The position numbers and the translations under genes are program-made. From DAOTEJ01 sp035454085 (GTDB lineage: Bacteria > Pseudomonadota > Gammaproteobacteria > Burkholderiales > Burkholderiaceae_F), in contig DAOTEJ010000005.1 in NCBI GenBank assembly GCA_035454085.1, positions 1-64,000 on the forward strand: a stretch of DNA of 64,000 nucleotides, read 5' to 3'. Position 1 is the stretch's first letter; each line of letters starts with the position of its first letter. The notes under the pieces are model-generated. The model was given only the letters and a program-made list of their open reading frames with translations, made no database searches and had not been told where the DNA came from. Of this stretch, positions 52,518 to 63,553 are shown piece after piece.

Positions 52518-53492
52518 TCAGTGCACGGCCAGCGGCACCAGGAAGTCCTGGCTGATGCGGCCGCCCAGGTCGTTGACCCGCTCCAGGAAGCGCGCGAGAT
52601 AGCTGTGCAGCCCCTGGCCAAGGATGTCCTCGATGCGGCCATAGCGCAGCTCGGCGCGCAGCAGGCCCGCGCGGCGCTCGGTCTCGTTCGAGCTCGCATT
52701 GCGCACCATCTCGAGGTTCAGGCACACCTCGTTGATGCAGCTGGCCAGCGAGCGCGGCATGTCGCCGCGCAGGATGAGCAGCTCGGCCACGCGTGCCGGG
52801 GTGATCACGTTGCGGTAGACGCGACGGTAGATCTCGAAGGCCGACACCGAGCGCAGCACCGCGGCCCAGTAGTAGAAGTCGCCGTGGTGGTCGATGCCCT
52901 CGGCGCCGGGGTCGGCGAACAGCTCGCGCGTGTCCTCGGCGCCGTGGTACTTGGCGTCGAGCAGCCGGGCGGTGTTGTCCGCGCGCTCCAGGAAGGTGCC
53001 CATGCGCACGAAGTAGAAGGCCTCGTCCTTGAGCATGGTGCCGATCGTCACCCCGCGCGAGACGTGCGAGCGAAACTTGACCCACTCGAAGAACTGCTGC
53101 GGGTCGCGCTCTGGCAGGCGCTCGTGCAGCAGGCGCTGCAGCTCGAGCCAGGTGCCGTTGTGGGTCTCCCACACCTCGGTGGTGATCGCGCCCCGCACCG
53201 CCCGGGCGTTCTCGCGCGCGCTTTGCAGGCAGTTGAAGATCGACGAGGGGTTGTTCGGGTCGCGCACCATGAAGTCGAGCACGTCGCGCTTGCTCAGGTG
53301 TGCGTGACGCGCGTCGTAGGCGGGCAGCAGTTCCGAGATTCCGAGCATGGCGCGCCAGCCCCGCTCGGCTTCCTCGGCCGACTGGGGCAGCAAGGCCGTG
53401 CTGAGATTCACGTCGAGCATGCGGGCGGTGTTCTCCGCGCGCTCGATGTAGCGGGCCATCCAGAACAGGTGGTCGGCGGTGCGACTGAGCAT
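52518..53492 (-). CDS. Alpha-E domain protein (set B)
   Basis: This 324-residue all-helical protein opens MLSRTADHLFWMARYIERAE, the Glu-rich signature that names the alpha-E family. It continues VRGAITTEVWETHNGTWLEL and a repeat of the opening motif near FYFVRMGTFLERADNTARLL. No enzymatic activity is known; genome context ties the family to ATP-grasp and transglutaminase partners. It is 16 bases after the ATP-grasp gene. The homologous domain is fused to ATP-grasp in the set A gene. Confidence 0.92.
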   Translation of the reverse strand: MLSRTADHLFWMARYIERAENTARMLDVNLSTALLPQSAEEAERGWRAMLGISELLPAYDARHAHLSKRDVLDFMVRDPNNPSSIFNCLQSARENARAVRGAITTEVWETHNGTWLELQRLLHERLPERDPQQFFEWVKFRSHVSRGVTIGTMLKDEAFYFVRMGTFLERADNTARLLDAKYHGAEDTRELFADPGAEGIDHHGDFYYWAAVLRSVSAFEIYRRVYRNVITPARVAELLILRGDMPRSLASCINEVCLNLEMVRNASSNETERRAGLLRAELRYGRIEDILGQGLHSYLARFLERVNDLGGRISQDFLVPLAVH

Positions 53493-53508
53493 GAAGGTCT
53501 CCGCGTCC

Positions 53509-54939
53509 TCAGCGTTCCAGGACCCAAGTGTCCTTGGTGCCGCCGCCCTGCGAGGAGTTCACGACCAGCGAGCCCTCGCGCAGCGCCACCCGCGTGAGTC
53601 CGCCGGGCACCATGGTCACCTCCCGGCCCGACAGCACGAAGGGCCGCAGGTCGATGTGGCGGGGCGCGACTCCGGACTCCACGTAGGTCGGGCAAGTGGA
53701 CAGCGCCAGGGTGGGCTGGGCGATGTAGTTGTCGGGCGACGCGCGCAGGCGCTTGGCGAAGGTGGCGATCTCCTCGCGCGAAGCGGCGGGACCGACCAGC
53801 ATCCCGTAGCCGCCGGCGCCGTGGACTTCCTTGACCACGAGCTCCGGCAGGTGGTCGAGCACGTAGGCCAGGTCGTCCTTCTTGCGGCACAGGTGGGTGG
53901 GCACGTTGGCGAGCAGGGGCTTCTCGCCGAGGTAGAACTCGATCATCGCCGGCACGTAGGGGTAGATCGACTTGTCGTCGGCGATGCCCGTGCCGATCGC
54001 GTTGGCCAGCGTCACCCGGCCGGCGCGGTAGACCGAGAGCAAGCCCGGCACGCCCAGCGAAGAGTCGGAACGGAAGGCCAGCGGATCGATGAAGTCGTCG
54101 TCGATGCGCCGGTAGATCACGTCCACCCGCTGCGGGCCGCGCGTGGTACGCATCCACACCGCGTTGTCGCGCACGAAGAGGTCCTGGCCCTCGACCAGCT
54201 CGATGCCCATCTCCTGCGCCAGGAAGGCGTGCTCGAAGTACGCCGAGTTGTACATCCCGGGCGTGAGCAGTACCACGGTCGGCTCGTCCACCCCCTGCGG
54301 CGCGACCGAGCGGAGGTTGTTGAGCAGCAGATCCGGGTAGTGGGCCACGGGCGCGACCTTGTTGCGGGCGAACAGGTCGGGAAACAGCCGCATCATCATC
54401 TTGCGGTTCTCGAGCATGTAGCTCACGCCGCTGGGCACGCGCAGGTTGTCCTCGAGCACGTAGAACTCGCCCGCGCCGGCGCGCACCACGTCGATGCCGG
54501 CGATGTGCGAATAGATCTGGCTCGCCACGTCGACCCCGTGCATCTCGGGCCGGTACTGGCTGTTGCGGAACACCTGCTCGGCCGGAATGTGGCCGGCGCG
54601 CAGGATCGCCTGCTCGTGATAGACGTCGTGCAGAAAGGCGTTGAGCGCCTTGACCCGCTGGCGCAGACCGGCCTCGAGCTTGCGCCACTCGGCCGCCGGA
54701 ATGATGCGCGGGATGACGTCGAAGGGAATCAGGCGCTCGGTGCCGCTGCCGTCGGCATCCTGGTCGCCGTAGACCGCGAAGGTGATGCCCACGCGGCGGA
54801 ACACGAGGTCGGCCTCGGCGCGCTTGTCACGCATCGCCTCGGCGCTTTGCTCCGCCAGCCAGGACTCAAAGCCCCGATAAGGGGCTCTGACCGCCGCATC
54901 CGGGCGGTACATCTCGTCGTAAGCGCGTGCCGCGGCCAT
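53509..54939 (-). CDS. Circularly permuted ATP-grasp protein (set B)
   Basis: This 476-residue stand-alone ATP-grasp type 2 protein contains GITFAVYGDQDADGSGTERL, then FRNSQYRPEMHGVDVASQIY and VVLLTPGMYNSAYFEHAFLA. The VDVIYRRIDDDFIDPLAFRS and VVKEVHGAGGYGMLVGP segments carry ATP/Mg ligands. A late SSQGGGTKDTWVLE ends the fold. It is the first gene of the seven-gene block, 154 bases after the response regulator. It aligns with residues 1-515 of the set A fusion. Confidence 0.92.
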   Translation of the reverse strand: MAAARAYDEMYRPDAAVRAPYRGFESWLAEQSAEAMRDKRAEADLVFRRVGITFAVYGDQDADGSGTERLIPFDVIPRIIPAAEWRKLEAGLRQRVKALNAFLHDVYHEQAILRAGHIPAEQVFRNSQYRPEMHGVDVASQIYSHIAGIDVVRAGAGEFYVLEDNLRVPSGVSYMLENRKMMMRLFPDLFARNKVAPVAHYPDLLLNNLRSVAPQGVDEPTVVLLTPGMYNSAYFEHAFLAQEMGIELVEGQDLFVRDNAVWMRTTRGPQRVDVIYRRIDDDFIDPLAFRSDSSLGVPGLLSVYRAGRVTLANAIGTGIADDKSIYPYVPAMIEFYLGEKPLLANVPTHLCRKKDDLAYVLDHLPELVVKEVHGAGGYGMLVGPAASREEIATFAKRLRASPDNYIAQPTLALSTCPTYVESGVAPRHIDLRPFVLSGREVTMVPGGLTRVALREGSLVVNSSQGGGTKDTWVLER

Positions 54940-55093
54940 GCGCGCTGCCTCCTTGTTGTCAGGAGAACTCTAGCAAGAGCTTTGCCATGAGCCCGGACCC
55001 TGGCGCTGCCTCAGCGTAGGGCGTTTTGCCGCGCAGCGGGCGAACCCGCGCACCAGCGTGGAGCGCATCCGCCCCACCGAGGTGCAGCGCGTC

Positions 55094-55810
55094 CTACTCC
55101 CAGTCGGAGGGCGAAAACAGGTAGCCCTTGCCCCGCACGGTCTTGATCCGCTTGGGAGCCGCGCCATCGTCGCTCAGGCGGCGGCGCAGACGCGAGATCC
55201 GCATGTCGATCGAGCGATCCAGCCCGTCGTGCTCCAGGCCGCGCAACTCGCCGAAGATCGCGTCGCGCGTCAGCGTACGGCCCGCGTTGGCCGCGAGCAG
55301 CCACAGCAGGTCGAACTCCGCGGTGGTGAAGTCGATCTCACGGCCCGCCAGGGTCACGCTGCGCGTGGCGCGGTTGATGTTCAGCTGTCCGAAGGCGAGC
55401 ACGTCGCTGCGCGTCTCGGGCGAGCCTTCGCCGGCACGGCGCATGCAGGCGCGCAGGCGCGCCAGCACCACCCGCGGCTCGGCCGGCTTGGCGATGTAGT
55501 CGTCGGCGCCGAGCTCCAGCCCGAGGATCTCGTCCATCTCCTCGCCGCGGGCGGTGAGCATCACGATCGGCTGGCGGAACTTCGCGCGCACCTCGCGCAC
55601 CACGTCCAGTCCGTCGCAGCCCGGCAGCATGCCGTCGAGCACCACCGCGTCGGGCTGGCTGGACAGGATGCGCGCGGCCGCGCGGTCGCCGCGCATCTCC
55701 ACATCGACCGCGTAGCCCTGCTTTTCCAGAAATCGCGCCAGCGTGGTCGCCGCCAGGTCGTCGTCCTCCACGATCAGGATGCGCTTGCCGCCTGAATTGC
55801 CTTCCACCAT
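55094..55810 (-). CDS. OmpR-family response regulator
   Basis: This 238-residue protein has a receiver domain (RILIVEDDDLAATTLARFLE) with phospho-acceptor Asp59 (AVVLDGMLPG) and Lys108 (YIAKPAE). A C-terminal winged HTH follows (REIDFTTAEFDLLWLLA through RISRLRRRLSDDG and TVRGKGYLF). The ATG at 55810 is preceded by AGAGGG. It starts 20 bases after the histidine kinase gene, a likely cognate pair. Being upstream of and codirectional with the Anbu block, it may regulate that block; this is inference. Confidence 0.93.
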   Translation of the reverse strand: MVEGNSGGKRILIVEDDDLAATTLARFLEKQGYAVDVEMRGDRAAARILSSQPDAVVLDGMLPGCDGLDVVREVRAKFRQPIVMLTARGEEMDEILGLELGADDYIAKPAEPRVVLARLRACMRRAGEGSPETRSDVLAFGQLNINRATRSVTLAGREIDFTTAEFDLLWLLAANAGRTLTRDAIFGELRGLEHDGLDRSIDMRISRLRRRLSDDGAAPKRIKTVRGKGYLFSPSDWE

Positions 55811-55830
55811 GGTCAGTCCCTCTTCCTTTC

Positions 55831-58152
<2,322 letters not shown>

Positions 58153-58231
58153 CCTGAGACGCGTTTATACCCGCTCGCCCCGCACCGCCGGGCCTGCACG
58201 GCGCCTTTGCGCGACCCGGGCTCACCCAGGC

Positions 58232-60754
58232 TCAGGCGGCGGGCAGGACCTCCTCGGGCAGCGGATCGGCCATTTCGCCCTCGGGCGGCGCGACCTGTCC
58301 GTCGCCCTCGGCCGGCGCGACCTGCCCACCGCCGTCGCGCGCCGGCAGCGCCCCCGGCAACTGGTGGTGCCAGTAGCGGGCGCGCTCGGGACGCGTCAGC
58401 GCAAGCGTCGAGCGACCGTCCGGCCCCAGTCGCCACTGCGCCAGGCCAGCCGCGTCGCTGCGCAACACCTGGGCGCCGGCGGCGCGCCAACGCGCCTCGA
58501 CCTCGGGCGCGGGGTGGCCGTAGCGATTGCGATAGCCCGCCTGCGCCAGCACCCAGCGAGGACTGCTCGCCTCGACCAGCGCCGGACTCGAGGAGTGCCG
58601 GCTGCCGTGATGCGGCATCAGCACCCAGTCGGCGGCGAGCGCGGCGCGCGCCGCCAGCGCCGCCTCCTCGCGCGCGGGCAGGTCGCCGGTGAGCAGCAAG
58701 CGCCAGGGCCCGGCGCGGATCGCCAGCACGCAGGACAGCGCGTTGGTGCCCAGTCCGGCCGCGTAGTCGGCCACGCGCGGATGCAGCACCTCGAAGTCCA
58801 GCCCGCCCTGCGCCCAGCGCTGGCCGGCCTCGCAGCGCTCCACCGCACCCGCCCCGGCCAGAACGGCCGAGTCGGCGGGCACGGAGCTGAGCACGCGGTC
58901 CACCGGCAGGCTGCGCAGGATGGACGCCGCGCCGCCCGAGTGATCGGCATCGAGGTGCGACACCACCAGCCCGTCGAGCCGCGTGATGCCCCGCGCGCGC
59001 AGCCAGGGCAGGACGATGCGCTCGCCCGCGTCGGTCTCGCGGGTGTGGCGCGGGCCGGTGTCGTAGAGCCAGGCGCCCTCCGCCGTCTCGATCAGCACGG
59101 CAGCACCCTGGCCGATATCCACGCCGCTCACCCAGACCTCGCCCGGTGCGGGGCGCTGCGCCGGCCATACGAAGAGCGCCGCCAGCCAAAGCAGTCCCAG
59201 AGGGCGCGCCGGCCAGCCGCGCGGGGCCAGGCACCACAGCGCCCCGGCCAGTGCGAGCAGCAATAGCGGCCAGGGCGGCGCGGCGACCGGCCAGCTTGCC
59301 CAGCGCGCGTCGGCCATCGCGCCCACCACCAGCATGAGCGCGGCGAAGATTGCTTCCGCCGCGGCGAGCAGCGCCTGCGGCAGCGCGACGGCGGGGCCCG
59401 GCAGCCAGGCGAGCGCGGCACCGAGCAAGGCCAGGGGCGTCACCATCCAGCTCACCACCGGAATGGCGATCAGGTTCGCGATCGGCGACACCACCGACAC
59501 CTGATGAAAGAGCGCAGCAGTCAATGGCACGAGTACCAGCGTCACGGCCATCTGCACGCGCAGCGCGGTGGCGAGCGCCCCGCCCAGCCGCTCGCGCCAT
59601 CCGGTGGCCTGCGCAGCCGGGCGTCGCGTTGCCACCCAGAAGATCGCCGCGACAGCCCCGAAGCTCAGCCAGAAGCCCGGTGCGATCACCGCCCAGGGAT
59701 CGAGCAGGCACACCACCGCGGCAGCCATCGCCAGCGTGCTGGCCGGCGCCGGCCGGGTGCGCAGCAGCAGCGCCGCCGCCACGGTGGCGAGCATGAAGAA
59801 GGTGCGTTGCGCCGGCACTGCCCAACCCGCCAGCAGGCAATAGGCAAGCGCCGTGACCACCGCGGCCAAGGCGGCTGCGCTTTGCGCCGGCGCTCGCGCG
59901 AGCAGCGCCGGCACGCGCCGCCACACGCCGCCCACCAACAGCGCCGCGAGCCCGGCGATCATCGTGATGTGCAGCCCCGAGATCGCCACCAGGTGGGAGA
60001 TGCCACTGCGGTTGAAGACGCTCCAATCCGCAGCCCCGATCGCGCGCTGGTCGCCCAGCACCAGCGCGATCAGCACGCCGCCGTAGCGCCAGCCCTCGGT
60101 GATCGTGGCCAGGCGCTCGCGCAGGGCAGCGCGGGCGCGCTCGATGGCCGTGCCGGGCGTGAGCACGAAGGCATCGATCAGGCGCGGCGCCGGGCCGGGC
60201 CGCACCGCGCCCGTGGCACGCAGGCCACGCTCGAGCATCCAGGCTTCGAGATCGAAGCCGTTCGGGTTGAAGGGTCCGTGCGGCTGCTTGAGGCGCACCG
60301 TGAAGTCCCAGCGCTGGCCGGGCAGCGGTACCACCGGCGCATCGAACCAGGCGAGCCACACGCGCGTCGGCACCTGCGCATCGGGCTGCAGCGAACGCTC
60401 GATCGCGAACTCGAAGCGCCATGAACGCTCGCCGCGCGCCGGCAGGCTGTCGATCACCCCCACCACGCGCAGATCGCGGCCCTCGTCCGATGGTCCGAGT
60501 GCGTCGGCAAGTCGGACGGCAGCGAGGCTGGCGGCCCAGGTGGCGCCGGCTAGCACCGCCCCCAGGACGAGCAGCGCGGCCCCGGCGCGGCGCCTGCCCT
60601 CGGGCGCCCAACGCTTGCGCAGCACCGCGCCGAGACCCACGGCCAGCGCCGCCGCGGCGCCCATCGCAACGCGCGTGCCCAGGCCCGGAAGCGCAGCCGC
60701 CCACTGCAACGCCAGCACCCCCGCGACCCAGGCAGAGAGCACCGCGGCGCTCAT
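58232..60754 (-). CDS. comEC: ComEC/Rec2 DNA-uptake channel protein
   Basis: This 840-residue inner-membrane protein is expected to carry transforming DNA into the cytoplasm. An N-terminal DUF4131 region and OB-type segment (RDLRVVGVIDSLPARGERSW) precede the multi-helix Competence domain (GISHLVAISGLHITMIAG). The C-terminal metallo-beta-lactamase-like domain has LVVSHLDADHSGG and VLMPHHGSRHSSSP. The last 35 residues are a repetitive acidic tail. Together with pilF, it suggests a natural-competence capacity. Confidence 0.94.
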   Translation of the reverse strand: MSAAVLSAWVAGVLALQWAAALPGLGTRVAMGAAAALAVGLGAVLRKRWAPEGRRRAGAALLVLGAVLAGATWAASLAAVRLADALGPSDEGRDLRVVGVIDSLPARGERSWRFEFAIERSLQPDAQVPTRVWLAWFDAPVVPLPGQRWDFTVRLKQPHGPFNPNGFDLEAWMLERGLRATGAVRPGPAPRLIDAFVLTPGTAIERARAALRERLATITEGWRYGGVLIALVLGDQRAIGAADWSVFNRSGISHLVAISGLHITMIAGLAALLVGGVWRRVPALLARAPAQSAAALAAVVTALAYCLLAGWAVPAQRTFFMLATVAAALLLRTRPAPASTLAMAAAVVCLLDPWAVIAPGFWLSFGAVAAIFWVATRRPAAQATGWRERLGGALATALRVQMAVTLVLVPLTAALFHQVSVVSPIANLIAIPVVSWMVTPLALLGAALAWLPGPAVALPQALLAAAEAIFAALMLVVGAMADARWASWPVAAPPWPLLLLALAGALWCLAPRGWPARPLGLLWLAALFVWPAQRPAPGEVWVSGVDIGQGAAVLIETAEGAWLYDTGPRHTRETDAGERIVLPWLRARGITRLDGLVVSHLDADHSGGAASILRSLPVDRVLSSVPADSAVLAGAGAVERCEAGQRWAQGGLDFEVLHPRVADYAAGLGTNALSCVLAIRAGPWRLLLTGDLPAREEAALAARAALAADWVLMPHHGSRHSSSPALVEASSPRWVLAQAGYRNRYGHPAPEVEARWRAAGAQVLRSDAAGLAQWRLGPDGRSTLALTRPERARYWHHQLPGALPARDGGGQVAPAEGDGQVAPPEGEMADPLPEEVLPAA
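58275..58328 (-). repeat. 27-base tandem repeat in the comEC 3' end
   Basis: Two head-to-tail copies of a 27-base unit (58275-58301 and 58302-58328) differ at three positions. They encode GDGQVAPPEG- and GGGQVAPAEG-like nonapeptide units in the tail of ComEC. The unit length keeps the frame. Confidence 0.8.
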
Positions 60755-60760
60755 CGCGGC

Positions 60761-61564
60761 TCAGTCGGGAGGCAGCAGCGCGGCCAGTCGCGGCAGCGCC
60801 GCCACCGAATTGACCCGCGCCTGCCCTGCCAGCTGCGCCAGGTCGCAGCCGCGCAAGCCGGCCATGATCTGCGCGATGCGCGGCAACTCGGCGGGCTCGT
60901 TGCGGCCTACCCGCTCGGCGCTGCGCAGCCAGGCGGGCGCGATGTCGGGGCTGTCGGTCTCGAGCACCCAGGCGGTGTCGGCAAGCTCGGCGGCATGCGC
61001 CCGGATGCGCCGCGAGCCCTCGTAGGTCAAGGCGCCACCAAAGCCCAGGCGCAGGCCGCACCCGAGCAGCGCCTGCGCCTGCTCGCGGCTGCCGTTGTAG
61101 GCGTGCGCGATGCCACCCGGCACGGCAATGCGGCGCAGGTGCTTGGCCAGCGCATCGGCGGAGCGCCGCACATGCAGGATCACCGGCAGGCCGGCCTCGC
61201 GCGCCAGCCGCAGTTGCTCGCGATAGAACCACTCCTGGCGTGCGTGGTCAGGCGCGGCAACATAGAAGTCGAGTCCGATCTCGCCCACCGCCACGAGGCG
61301 CGGATCGTCGCGATGCGCGGCCAGGGCCTCGCGCACGCGCTCGACGTCGTCCTCGGCCGCGCGATCGACCCACAGCGGATGGATGCCCAGGGCGTAGGCG
61401 TAGCCGTAGCGCTGCGCCACCGCCACGGTCTGCGCGAAGTGCTCGGGGTGTCCGGCCGCGAGCACGCACATGGCCACGCCCGCGGCACGCGCGCGTGCCA
61501 CCACCGCATCGCGGTCGGCGTCGAACACTTCCGCGTCGAGATGGCAGTGGGTGTCGATCCACAT
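60761..61564 (-). CDS. TatD-family metal-dependent hydrolase
   Basis: This 267-residue TIM-barrel protein begins MWIDTHCHLDAEVFDADRDA, with metal ligands His6 and His8. VAVGEIGLDFYV (Glu), LPVILHVRRS (His), GGIAHAYNGS (His) and ETDSPDIAP (Asp) complete the TatD set. TatD-type enzymes are 3'-5' DNA exonucleases or deoxyribonucleases. The ATG at 61564 is fixed by the motif. It starts upstream of comEC with a six-base gap, so the two are cotranscribed. The paralogue cannot be assigned to TatD, YcfH or YjjV from sequence alone. Confidence 0.92.
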   Translation of the reverse strand: MWIDTHCHLDAEVFDADRDAVVARARAAGVAMCVLAAGHPEHFAQTVAVAQRYGYAYALGIHPLWVDRAAEDDVERVREALAAHRDDPRLVAVGEIGLDFYVAAPDHARQEWFYREQLRLAREAGLPVILHVRRSADALAKHLRRIAVPGGIAHAYNGSREQAQALLGCGLRLGFGGALTYEGSRRIRAHAAELADTAWVLETDSPDIAPAWLRSAERVGRNEPAELPRIAQIMAGLRGCDLAQLAGQARVNSVAALPRLAALLPPD

Positions 61565-61700
61565 GCGGGCAGTGTAGAGGCGCCCGCCCCGCGAGCGACG
61601 CAAGCTGGGCAGCGCCAGGCGCACCGACCGGGCGCCGTGCCGGCGAGCCCCGCGCAAACCCCCAGCCGGAAGCGCGTCGCGCGCTCGCTAGACTGGCGGC

Positions 61701-62258
61701 ATGCCCCGCAAGTACCTCCGCCGCATCATGCCCAGCGTGGACAAGGTCCGCGAAGTCAAGGCCTTCGGCCTCTTCGGCGACACCCTGTTCCACCCGGCCC
61801 TGTGGCATCTGAACCGGCGCTCGGCGGCGGGCGGCGTGGCCGTGGGCCTGTTCTGCGGGCTGATTCCCGGCCCGCTGCAGATGCTCGGCGCGGCCATCGG
61901 CGCCCTGCTCTTTCGCGTCAACCTGCCCTTGGCCCTGGCCGCGACGCTCTACACCAATCCGCTGACGATCGTGCCGCTGTACCTCGTGGCTTACGAGATC
62001 GGCAGCTTCGTGCTCGGTGCCTCGGGCTCGCTGCACGTGCCGCCAGCGCCCGACTGGGACTTCGGCAGGCCGCTGCAATCGGTCGAGGCGCTCGGTGCCT
62101 GGGCGATGAGCCTGGGCGCACCCCTGGCCCTGGGCGTGTTTCTGCTCGCCTGCCTGCTGTCGGGCCTGGGCTACCTGCTCGTGCGAGTGGGATGGAGCAT
62201 CTACCTGCGCCGCGCCTGGCACGCGCGGCGGCAGGAGCGCCCGACGCCGACTACCTGA
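61701..62258 (+). CDS. DUF2062 membrane protein
   Basis: This 185-residue protein contains FHPALWHLNRRSAAGGVAVG and GLIPGPLQMLGAAIGALLF, then LAATLYTNPLTIVPLYLVAY and a final helix LALGVFLLACLLSGLGYLLV. This matches DUF2062, an inner-membrane family of unknown function. The ATG at 61701 is preceded by a weak purine run. It is divergent from tatD and convergent with the secreted protein gene at 62.3-63.0 kb. Confidence 0.9.
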   Translation: MPRKYLRRIMPSVDKVREVKAFGLFGDTLFHPALWHLNRRSAAGGVAVGLFCGLIPGPLQMLGAAIGALLFRVNLPLALAATLYTNPLTIVPLYLVAYEIGSFVLGASGSLHVPPAPDWDFGRPLQSVEALGAWAMSLGAPLALGVFLLACLLSGLGYLLVRVGWSIYLRRAWHARRQERPTPTT

Positions 62259-62310
62259 GGCCGGCGCCCGGCAGCCCGGCTCCAGCTCGGGCCGCCTGCA
62301 CAGTTCGAGC

Positions 62311-62985
62311 TCAGCCGCCGAAGATCACGGCCTCGGGCATCTCGTAGCGTTCCTTGCCGGCCTGGATCACGAACAGGTCGGCTCGTTTGCTGGCACGGAA
62401 GTTCATGTCGCCATCGGCCTGGGACAGGTCTGCCGAGACGGCCTGGCCCTTCTCGAAGAAGATCGTGCGCTTGCGCCCGTCGGGCTTGGTGACCACCACC
62501 GTGGCCGTGCCGCCCGCGGCGCGCGCCACGCCGAAGTTGCACTGGGTCATGGGCTGGCCGGCCGCTTGCGCGCAGGGGATCTGGCCGGTGGCATTGAAGC
62601 GCCCTTGCGACGCGCGATCGACCGTACCCGGCAGATCACGCGCCATGCCCAGGCCTGCGGTAGGCACGGGGGCGGCGGCCGGGCCTGGCGCGGCGGCTGG
62701 GCCTTCGTCGGTGACCTGGCAGATGCCGTGGGCGCGATGCTTGCCCGTGTAGCTCACCGTCAGGGGATCGAGCGCCACATCGACGGTCACGCCGCTGCCT
62801 TGCAGGGAGTAGAACTTGTCGTTGACCTTCTTGACGGTGGCGGCCTTGCCATTGATGCGGGCCTTGCCGTGGGCGTCGGTGGCGACCCGGATGTCCGTGG
62901 AGCACTGGGCGCTGAAGACCGGCACGGCCGCTTGCGCAACGCCCGCGGCGCTCAGCAGGACCAGAGTCAAGACAAGGTGCTTCAT
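62311..62985 (-). CDS. Secreted protein of unknown function
   Basis: This 224-residue protein has a clear signal peptide (MKHLVLTLVLLSAAGVAQA, cleavage after residue 19) and a good ribosome site (GGGAG eight bases before the ATG). The N-terminal part (DIRVATDAHGKARINGKAA) and C-terminal part (GVARAAGGTATVVVTKPDG, then RTIFFEKGQAVSADLSQ) both look beta-rich. A Pro/Ala linker (AAAPGPAAAPVPTAG) joins them. Four Cys in the mature chain could form two disulfides. I do not recognise the family. The C-terminal half resembles small periplasmic proteins of unknown role. Confidence 0.8.
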   Translation of the reverse strand: MKHLVLTLVLLSAAGVAQAAVPVFSAQCSTDIRVATDAHGKARINGKAATVKKVNDKFYSLQGSGVTVDVALDPLTVSYTGKHRAHGICQVTDEGPAAAPGPAAAPVPTAGLGMARDLPGTVDRASQGRFNATGQIPCAQAAGQPMTQCNFGVARAAGGTATVVVTKPDGRKRTIFFEKGQAVSADLSQADGDMNFRASKRADLFVIQAGKERYEMPEAVIFGG

Positions 62986-63119
62986 GGCGTTCTCCCGATG
63001 TTTGGCCGCGCATCTGCGGTCGGGCGCACGGCTGTTGTGGCCCGATGCCTCGGACGCGGTGTTCCGGGGGAGTCTAGGTCGCGGGCGTGTTCCACACAGG
63101 CCAAAAAGCGAACCGCGGA

Positions 63120-63551
63120 TCAGGCCGGTGCCTCGCGGCGCTTCCAGAGGGATGGGGCGAGCGCCATGAAGGCCACGAGCGCGTAGTACACCGCCGCGCC
63201 GACCGGATCGCGCGCCAGGAACACTTGCGCCACGCTCATGCCGCGCAGGCCCACGCCCACCGCCAGGTCGGCGCCGAGCACGCACGCTGCCGCGCCTGCG
63301 CCCACGCCCAGGATCGCGCGATGGCTCCACCCGGCGCACCAGCGCCGCCCGATCCAGCGCGACGCCAGCAAGATGGCGCCGAACATCAGCGGCGCCTCGA
63401 TCAGCTCCGCGCTGCGCTCGCCCACTTGTGGAGCCAGCCACAGCACCCGGATCGGCCCGAGCAGAAAGCCGACGCCAAACACCAGCACGAAGTAGAGCAG
63501 CGCGCGGCCAAGCACGCGCAGCGCGCTCGCCCGGGGCGCGACGGCGTCCAC
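63120..63551 (-). CDS. Small multi-pass membrane protein of unknown function
   Basis: This 143-residue protein has about four hydrophobic helices: ALLYFVLVFGVGFLLGPIRV, LIEAPLMFGAILLASRWIG, AILGVGAGAAACVLGADLAV and VGAAVYYALVAFMALAPSLW. Short Arg/Trp-rich loops (RWIGRRWCAGWSHR) separate them. No family is recognised with certainty. Its start lies two bases after the stop of the isochorismatase-type gene, indicating cotranscription. The function is unknown. Confidence 0.78.
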   Translation of the reverse strand: MDAVAPRASALRVLGRALLYFVLVFGVGFLLGPIRVLWLAPQVGERSAELIEAPLMFGAILLASRWIGRRWCAGWSHRAILGVGAGAAACVLGADLAVGVGLRGMSVAQVFLARDPVGAAVYYALVAFMALAPSLWKRREAPA

Positions 63552-63553
63552 GC

